21,853 nucleotides of DNA. Origin: Burkholderiales bacterium (GTDB lineage Bacteria; Pseudomonadota; Gammaproteobacteria; Burkholderiales; Burkholderiaceae_D). The translations under genes were made by a program, and so were the position numbers. The stretch lies in assembly GCA_016197345.1 (NCBI GenBank), contig JACPVY010000128.1, positions 1-21,853 of the forward strand, in the 5' to 3' direction. Positions within the stretch are counted from its first letter, which is position 1. The number at the start of each line of letters is the position of its first letter. The notes beneath the pieces were generated by a model. It was not told the origin of the DNA. It saw only the letters and a list, made by a program, of their open reading frames with translations, and ran no database searches. Shown here piece by piece: positions 16,524-21,853 of the stretch.

Positions 16524-17203
16524 CTATCGGGTGGGAAATTGTAAGGTCTTCACACCGTCGGCTGTCCCAAGCAAGCACACATCTGCGCCTTGGCGCGCAA
16601 ACAGGCCGACGGTAACAACGCCAACGATGTTATTGATATCCTGCTCCAAGCGCGCTGGATCGGTAATCTGCAAACCTGCGACGTCGATGATATAGCAGCC
16701 ATTATCAGTCACCAGCGGCGCTTCGCCTTTCATGCGTAGCGTGGGCTGCCCGCCCAATTGCGCCAGCTTACGCATAGCGACGGCCTGTGCCATTGGAATG
16801 ACTTCGACTGGCAAAGGAAACTTGCCTAGCGTCTCCACCAACTTCGAACCATCAGCGATGCACACAAATTTCTGGGCAACCGAGGCAACAATTTTTTCTC
16901 GGGTTAAAGCGGCACCGCCCCCTTTGATCATCGCGCCTTGATGATTGATTTCATCCGCGCCGTCGATATACACGGGCATACTGCGACTTCGTTCAAATCC
17001 AACACGGTGATGCCGTGGCCACGCAAACGTGCGGCAGTTGCTTCAGAAGACGCTACCGCGCCTTTGATTTTATCTTTCATTTTTGCCAATTCATCAATAA
17101 AAAAATTGGCGGTGGAACCAGTCCCCACGCCAACTATTTCATTCTCAACTACATAGGCAATGGCGGCAACAGCCACCGCTTGTTTTAATTCGTCTTGAGT
17201 CAT
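16524..17203 (-). pseudogene. rpiA: Ribose-5-phosphate isomerase A, with a one-base frameshift
   Basis: RpiA interconverts ribose-5-phosphate and ribulose-5-phosphate in the cytoplasmic pentose phosphate pathway. ATG 17203 gives the family start [16 protein letters not shown] codons just upstream are less likely. The first frame carries [16 protein letters not shown] and [20 protein letters not shown]. It then drifts into nonsense ([10 protein letters not shown]), while another frame gives [20 protein letters not shown] and [10 protein letters not shown] through to [11 protein letters not shown]. Restoring one C in 'actgcgac' near 16984 (plus strand; GAAGTCGGCAGTATG on the coding strand) rebuilds a normal RpiA of about 226 residues. 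All catalytic regions are present once the frame is restored. rpiA is usually important for growth, so a sequencing error is the simplest reading. Confidence 0.9.
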
Positions 17204-17724
17204 GGCATCCACCAAAAAAATAATTGGCCTATTTTACAAGATCACCTCGTCATGCTGGCTGTTTCTCTGCACTTAACACGCGTTCGCAACGAATGGCTGC
17301 AACGAATCACCATAACATCACCACAACGACGCCACACAAGCAATATTCTGATTTAACTCCAGTCACAATCGAGTCAGAATCGGGTCAGAATCGAGCCACG
17401 ACAGCGCAAGGACCTTGCAAACCGTTTCCAGAACTATCAAGAAAATGTTAGACTCGCTTTCACGCAAGCCGTAAGGCAATCCGTCGCATCCGAGGAAGTT
17501 CGAAAATGTAGCGGGCGGGAGGGTGAGCCCACAGTGAATCGTGTTTCGCCAGACTGTACAAACACTGACCGCACTGCAGGCTGGGAGAAATGGTGGAGGG
17601 TGACGAGGATGCCGCTTAGTTGAGCACCACTTTGAGCATTACTCGCAAAACGCCGTGAAAATAGCGTTTCTCACAGCTTGATCGTGCTGTATTTGGATAC
17701 CTAGCCAGCGGGAATTTCAATCGC
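17204..17724. other. Divergent intergenic region between rpiA and the CheY-like operon
   Basis: About 520 bases without a supported gene. It must hold promoters for rpiA (-) and the signalling operon (+), but I see no clear consensus boxes. A short direct repeat occurs at 17369-17395, where TCAGAATCG appears twice in tandem (GAGTCAGAATCGGGTCAGAA). The rest is featureless to me. Confidence 0.45.
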
Positions 17725-18093
17725 ATGAATAATATTAAAACGGCACTAATTGTAGATGACAGTCGCGTCTCACGCATGATGTCGCGGCAGTTTGTTTTGT
17801 CGGCCCGACCAGACTGGCAAATCGAAGAAGCAGGCACTGGTGAAGAGGCGATTGAAAAAGTGCAAAACTTCACACCTGTCTTGATTTTGTTAGACGTCAA
17901 TATGCCCGGCATGGGCGGCTTAGCTGCCGCTGAGAAATTACGCCAAATGTTGCCAGATGTCCGCATTGCGATGCTCACCGCCAACGTGCAAGATGCCACC
18001 CGCAACCGCGCGACAGCTTTAGGGGTCGGCTTTGTCGAAAAGCCCGTCACCGAACACCGCATTCATGCCTTGCTTGACGGCTTGGAAGCCTAA
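17725..18093 (+). CDS. CheY-like single-domain response regulator
   Basis: 122 residues forming one receiver domain. The phosphorylation site is intact: acidic pair Asp11-Asp12 (LIVDDSR), phospho-acceptor Asp57 (LLDVNMPGM), Thr85 (MLTAN) and Lys106 (EKPV). There is no output domain, so it acts by protein contact, as CheY does, or passes signal to the CheC-like phosphatase encoded two bases downstream. The weak GGGAA site precedes ATG 17725. It is the first gene of a three-gene operon with a CheC-like protein and a diguanylate cyclase. No histidine kinase lies in the window, so the upstream partner is unknown. Confidence 0.92.
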   Translation: MNNIKTALIVDDSRVSRMMSRQFVLSARPDWQIEEAGTGEEAIEKVQNFTPVLILLDVNMPGMGGLAAAEKLRQMLPDVRIAMLTANVQDATRNRATALGVGFVEKPVTEHRIHALLDGLEA

Positions 18094-18095
18094 TT

Positions 18096-18540
18096 ATGTT
18101 CAACCTAAGCGAACTCCAGCACGACGCTTTGGTCGAGATATTTAATATCGGCGTCGGCCACGCAGCCGCGTCGATGAGCGGCATTGTGAATGAAGAGGTC
18201 ACGATGTCGGTGCCGTCGATTCGCTTTTTGAATCGACTGGACGCTGCCTCCATGCTGGTCGGCAACAATAATGAAACACGTCGCATTTGCGGCGTTAGCC
18301 AACATTATCAAGGTGCTTTCACAACGGAAGCGATCTTGATGTTCCCCGAAGATAAAAGCCTAGAAATCGTACGCCTAATGGTAGGCGAAACGGTGCCGCT
18401 GAAAGAGCTGACCGACATGGAGCAGGAAGCCATGAGCGAGATCGGCAATATCATTTTGAACTCTTGCGTCGGCACGCTAGCCAATATTTTCGGCCAAGAA
18501 TTACAAGGTTCGCTACCGGTATATCACATCGGTACCAGAA
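18096..18540 (+). pseudogene. CheC-like phosphatase/adaptor, C terminus lost at a join with the cyclase gene
   Basis: CheC-family proteins dephosphorylate CheY-P. Two CheC signature helices are visible: EIFN (Glu14, Asn17) followed by a conserved Pro40, and EIGN (Glu115, Asn118) followed by Pro141, so both ExxN phosphatase sites are kept. ATG 18096 is two bases after the CheY-like stop, with GGAAG as ribosome binding site. CheC-like sequence ends at about residue 147 (VYHIGT). CheC proteins are usually around 200 residues, so about 55 are missing. Beyond about 18537 the frame is nonsense because the sequence now belongs to the cyclase gene in another frame. As written it would end at 18707 with an unrelated tail. 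Confidence 0.75.
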
Positions 18541-18544
18541 TCGG

Positions 18545-19489
18545 CCCACTATCGCCGACAGTGTTTTGCAAGCCATTAATATCGGCACGGTTGTGCTCGA
18601 TTCTACGCATCGTGTCATGCTGTGGAATCACTGGATGGAAAAACATTCAGAACTGCCCGCCAGCGACATCCTCGGAAAAGATTTGTTTGAAATTTACCCT
18701 GAATTGAAAAATTCACGGGTGGAGATGGCGATCCATCAAGCACTACGCGATAATTTCCCTTCGCTTTTATCACAAACCCTGAATAAAGCGCCGTTCCCGC
18801 TGTATTCCCAAAGCGCAAAAGAAAACGACGGCCAACGCTTGCAACAAGCGGTTGCGGTGATTCCGATTGAAACCGATGCCCCCACCCGGCAATGCTTGAT
18901 TCAAATTACCGACGTCTCGATTGCGGTAGCGCGCGAACGCCTATTGCGCGAACAGGCGCTGGTATTGCGCTCGCAAACCTTCTCCGACGGCTTGACGGGT
19001 ATCGCTAATCGACGCCATTTTGATGTCAACATCGAAAAAGAACTGCGCCGCGCAAAACGCACGAATGGCGCGATGTCGCTGTTGATGATCGATATCGACT
19101 ACTTCAAAGCCTACAACGATCATTACGGCCATCAACGCGGCGATGATTGCTTGATCCAAGTCGCGGCGGCGCTTTCTTCGGTTTTACATCGCCCAGCCGA
19201 TTTAGTAGCACGCTATGGCGGCGAGGAATTTGCCGTAATCTTGCCGGAAAACCGTGCTGACAGCGCCTGTTTGATCGCCGAAACAATGCGGCAAAAAGTC
19301 GAGGCGATGGCGATCGAGCATGAGCAATCGAAAAACCCGGCAAAAATCGTCACCGTCAGCATAGGCGTCGCCATGCGGATACCAGAACATCATCTCGAAA
19401 CTTCGCAATTGATTGGCGCAGCCGACCGCGCGCTATACGAAGCGAAACGCTTAGGGCGCAATCAGATCGTGCTGCACGGCGAGCAATGA
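18545..19489 (+). pseudogene. PAS-GGDEF diguanylate cyclase, 5' end lost
   Basis: The sequence encodes a PAS-type sensor (about 18550-18900; ADSVLQAINIGTVVLDSTHR, then VMLWNHWMEKHS) followed by a GGDEF domain that makes c-di-GMP from two GTP. The active loop reads GGEEF (19217-19231). RPAD five residues before it is the inhibitory I-site, so product feedback is expected. DGLTGIANRRHFD and DIDYFKAYNDHYGHQRGDD are standard GGDEF blocks, and the C terminus is natural. The open frame reaches back to an ATG at 18464, but those codons lie in CheC sequence in another frame, so the genuine start and ribosome binding site are absent. In other genomes such a cyclase could monitor the CheY/CheC pair; here expression would need the artefactual start. 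Confidence 0.8.
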
Positions 19490-19757
19490 GGTGTTGCGCA
19501 CGCTGTGCGCCCAATCGCATCCACTCATAAATTTTCCCAACGGCAATCCCGCCCATACTTCGCCGCATTTTTCAAGCTAACGCGCTAGATTCCATCCTCA
19601 ACACCTAAGCGTTTGACGCTGCTACACTGCCGCCCAAGTCATCTTGCGGTCGCAAATTTAGCGTATGTTCACGCAAGAAGCATCTCTTTTAGCAGTTATT
19701 TCACGCAAGATAACTGCATTTCCACTTTCACCTTTTTTTCAAAGACGACACCAATCT
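19490..19757. other. Intergenic region before the PI-PLC-like gene
   Basis: 268 bases without a supported gene. It should contain the promoter and leader of the PI-PLC-like gene. No clear terminator for the cyclase is visible. Confidence 0.4.
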
Positions 19758-20545
19758 ATGATTCGTTCCGCCGCCCTGCTCGCCACCTTATCTGCCACCT
19801 TAGCTGCCACCCTGTTGACCACCTTGCCGCTCGCCTATGCTGACGGTTCGTGCCAAATCGTCGCCAATAGCGCGCAAGATCGCTACAACGAAGTCATGCA
19901 AGCGACCTGCCATAACTGCTATGAAAATCAAAATGCGCAGGCGATGGGTGCTTACACCATGGCGCAAGTGCTGGATAAAGTGAAAAACATCGAAGTCGAT
20001 TTTTGGGATACGCGCGATGCCTTATTTGGCGGTAAGCCGGGCGAATGGTATGTGCGCCACAATCCGGGCACGATTTTCCAATCCGGTAACGACAATATTT
20101 GCAGCGGCAATGGCAGCGGTACAAATAACCTCGCCGCCTGCTTATCCGATATCAAAAAATGGAGCGATGCCCATCCTAATCACCCAGTCGTCACGCTTTT
20201 CCTCGACAAAAAACAAGCTTGGAGCAGCGCCTCCGAAGGCCGCCGCCCCGCAGATCTCGACAAATTGATCAATGCGCAATTTGGCGACAAGCTGTATAAA
20301 CCAGCGATGTTGCAGAAAAACTTCCCATCGCTACGCCAAGCTGCAAACGCTAATAGCTGGCCATTGATGTCGGAATTGAATGGCAAAATCATCGTGGTGT
20401 TAAACGGCGGTCAAACCTTTAACCACAATCAAACCCAAAACGAATATCTGGAAGAGCGCAAACAAAACGCGAGCATTTTCGTTGGCCCCGATGCTGACGA
20501 AGCGAGCGACGTGTTAGGTACGCCAAACCAATTTTCCGACGCCAA
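19758..20545 (+). pseudogene. Secreted Ca2+-dependent phosphoinositide-type phospholipase C, C terminus lost
   Basis: ATG 19758 begins a signal peptide (MIRSAALLATLSATLAATLL, cleavage near AYA at residue 28) whose coding DNA contains a 12-base tandem repeat. The following roughly 235 residues match the bacterial Ca2+-dependent PI-PLC family (PF16670-like TIM barrel): NIEVDFWDTR (Glu79, Asp81), WYVRHNPG (His101) and TLFLDKKQ (Asp150, Lys151). Several cysteines (Cys32, Cys51, Cys54, Cys115, Cys128) suit an exported protein. Homology appears to stop near residue 263 (NQFSDAK). After about 20545 the DNA is the reverse strand of eda, so the second half of the barrel, including later catalytic residues, is missing. 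As written a nonsense tail runs to 20702. Confidence 0.7.
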
Positions 20546-21141
20546 ATCCGATCCCAATCCCCCGCCAAAATCGCATCCTTCGGCGTCAACCACGAGCCGC
20601 CGACGCAGGCGAAGTTTTTGCAGGCTAAAAACTGTGGGGCGGTTTCAATCGAGATGCCGCCGGTGGGGCAAAACATCACATCGGGCAATGGCCCACCGAT
20701 AGCGTTTAGCATTCCCACGCCACCCGCTGGCACAGCCGGGAATAATTTCAATTGCTGAAAACCTGCTGCGCGCGCGACCATCACTTCGGATGGTGTCATC
20801 ACGCCCGGCAAGAGCGGTAAGCCGGAGGACTTTGCGGCGGCGATCAATTCTGGGGTGAGGCCGGGCGAGACGCCAAACACTGCGCCGGCATCGCGCGCTT
20901 GCGCTAGCTCGTGTGCTTGGGTCAGCGTGCCGACGCCGACGATTGCGCCTTCGACTTGCTCGGCCATCGCGCGGATCGCGGGCAAGCCGTGCGCGGTGCG
21001 TAGCGTCACTTCTAGCACACGGATTCCGCCTGCCACTAGCGCGCGTGCTAGCGGCACAGCGTGGGCGAGATCGTCAATTGCTATCACCGGAATGACAGCA
21101 CAGGTTTGCATAATTTCCAGCACGGATAATGGTTGGCTCAT
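20545..21141 (-). CDS. eda: KDPG/KHG aldolase, last residues replaced at a join
   Basis: 2-dehydro-3-deoxy-6-phosphogluconate aldolase cleaves KDPG to pyruvate and glyceraldehyde-3-phosphate, the last Entner-Doudoroff step. ATG 21141 starts MSQPLSVLEIMQTCAVIPVI after a GAGAG site. The catalytic residues are Glu44 (LEVTLR), Arg48 and Schiff-base Lys132 (LKLFPA). GTL (71-73), FCPTGGIS and CVGGSWL are also present. Normal homology ends at AGDWDRI (residue 199), only about ten residues short of a usual 205-215 residue family member. After that the frame enters the PI-PLC-like gene in reverse and adds an unrelated tail to 20419. The core barrel is complete, so activity may be kept. It is the second gene of an edd-eda operon. 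Confidence 0.88.
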
Positions 21142-21225
21142 AGTTTTTTCTCTCGCAAAATCATGAATGGGTGAGGGTTTGCTGACATTGCTACTCTCAA
21201 ATCTGGTTTTCAACTAGCTGAGTCT

Positions 21226-21274
21226 TGGTGCGCGGGGCGGGAGCATGCATCCCGTCGCTGTGTGCGCACCCTAC
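21226..21274. repeat. REP-like hairpin repeat, copy 3 (between edd and eda)
   Basis: The outer stem GGTGCGC (21227-21233) pairs perfectly with GCGCACC (21264-21270). Inside it lies a second hairpin, GCGGGA / TCCCGT around GCATGCA, then CGTCGC. The same layout occurs at 6071 and 11093. Its place between edd and eda on the minus strand could tune the relative expression of the two genes. Confidence 0.55.
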
Positions 21275-21283
21275 CAACCCTAA

Positions 21284-21853
21284 TTAGCTCGGCAACGCAA
21301 AGCTAGTCGCCCCCTCTTCGGCGGCGCTCACGCTATTGCGGAACATCGCAAATAATTCGCGGCCCATGCCATATTGGTTGTGCGATAAATCCGCATGCGC
21401 TTGACGGCGCGCGTGCCAGATTTTTTCATCGACTAGCGCTTGCAATTGGCCGCTATCGGCATCGAGCAAAATCATGTCACCATTTTCGACTTGGCCTAGC
21501 GGGCCATCGAGCAAAACTTCGGGCGAGACATGGATCGCGGCTGGCACTTTGCCAGATGCGCCAGACATACGGCCATCGGTCACGAGCGCGACATGAAAGC
21601 CAGCATCCTGCAAATTCGATAGCGCTGGCGTCAAGGAATGCAGTTCCGGCATACCGTTCGCGCGCGGGCCTTGGAAGCGCACCACGGCGACGAAATCACG
21701 CTCTAGCTGGCCAGCTTTGTAGGCCTGCATGAATTCATCTTGCGAATTGAAAATGATAGCAGGCGCTTTGACCACGCGATGCTCCGGTTTGACGGCAGAA
21801 ATTTTGACGACTGCACGCCCCAGATTGCCCGACACTAAACGCATGCCGCCATC
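21284..21853 (-). CDS. edd: Phosphogluconate dehydratase, C-terminal part (runs off window)
   Basis: Edd dehydrates 6-phosphogluconate to KDPG, the first Entner-Doudoroff-specific step, using a 4Fe-4S cluster. The 189 visible residues begin [17 protein letters not shown] and contain the C-terminal IlvD/Edd domain: [33 protein letters not shown] and [12 protein letters not shown]. The first ATG in the window (21844) is internal, so the gene continues beyond the right edge. The stop TAA at 21284 is 142 bases before the eda start, with a REP-like hairpin between. Edd is distinguished from the related IlvD by the neighbouring eda and by sequence such as [14 protein letters not shown]. The visible part is intact. 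Confidence 0.93.
   Translation of the reverse strand, partial: DGGMRLVSGNLGRAVVKISAVKPEHRVVKAPAIIFNSQDEFMQAYKAGQLERDFVAVVRFQGPRANGMPELHSLTPALSNLQDAGFHVALVTDGRMSGASGKVPAAIHVSPEVLLDGPLGQVENGDMILLDADSGQLQALVDEKIWHARRQAHADLSHNQYGMGRELFAMFRNSVSAAEEGATSFALPS

Noticed and set aside
17616..18062. 148-codon minus-strand frame over the CheY-like gene
   Set aside because: It is a shadow of the receiver-domain gene, whose residues and operon position are unambiguous.
18464..18544. ATG at 18464 as the true start of the diguanylate cyclase
   Set aside because: The first 27 codons are out-of-frame CheC coding sequence, and cyclase-like sequence begins only after the join near 18540.

Overview
The window looks like chromosomal DNA of a betaproteobacterium, most likely order Burkholderiales and perhaps Oxalobacteraceae. 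This rests on moderate GC, the hrpA / argA / yggX neighbourhood, the style of the ArgA and YggX proteins, and an edd-eda pair. I see no phage, plasmid, CRISPR, rRNA or tRNA signal. The tetranucleotide CTAG is unusually common for a proteobacterium.

Layout. 1-65 (-): first codons of a CysQ/inositol-phosphatase-like gene. 278-4383 (-): an RNA helicase gene, hrpA, in three pieces. 4438-6065 (+): argA then yggX, with argA apparently transcribed leaderless from a palindromic -10 box shared with hrpA. 6071-6336: hairpin-rich repeats. 6336-10415 (-): two secreted carbohydrate-active proteins, a clan GH-A-like glycosidase with two C-terminal binding modules and a CE6-type esterase with two GBS_Bsp-like repeats. 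10416-11325: non-coding, with an inverted-repeat element. 11326-15483 (-): two near-identical secreted zinc phospholipase C genes separated by a second inverted-repeat element, then a parvulin-type foldase and a small membrane-anchored protein whose start overlaps the foldase stop. 15952-17203 (-): rpiA and a secreted Ala/Pro-rich protein. 17725-19489 (+): a CheY-like / CheC-like / diguanylate cyclase signalling operon. 19758-20545 (+): a secreted Ca2+-dependent PI-PLC-like protein. 20545-21853 (-): the Entner-Doudoroff genes edd (partial) and eda.

Functional themes are secretion of hydrolases against phospholipids and acetylated glycans, c-di-GMP/chemotaxis-type signalling, and core carbon and arginine metabolism.

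The most striking property is breakage. Eight lesions fall in 21.8 kb: one in-frame amber codon (hrpA), three small frame changes (glycosidase, rpiA, Ala/Pro-rich gene), and four clean joins where coding sequence is missing (hrpA motif Ia, phospholipase/foldase, CheC/cyclase, PI-PLC/eda). Several hit normally conserved genes. Either the assembly is defective or this lineage is losing genes quickly; the sequence alone cannot decide. The second notable feature is a family of roughly 210-220 bp inverted-repeat elements with the terminus GAGGCTGTCGCGAAA and internal GTGGGCAA/TTGCCCAC hairpins, present in two full copies and two partial ones.
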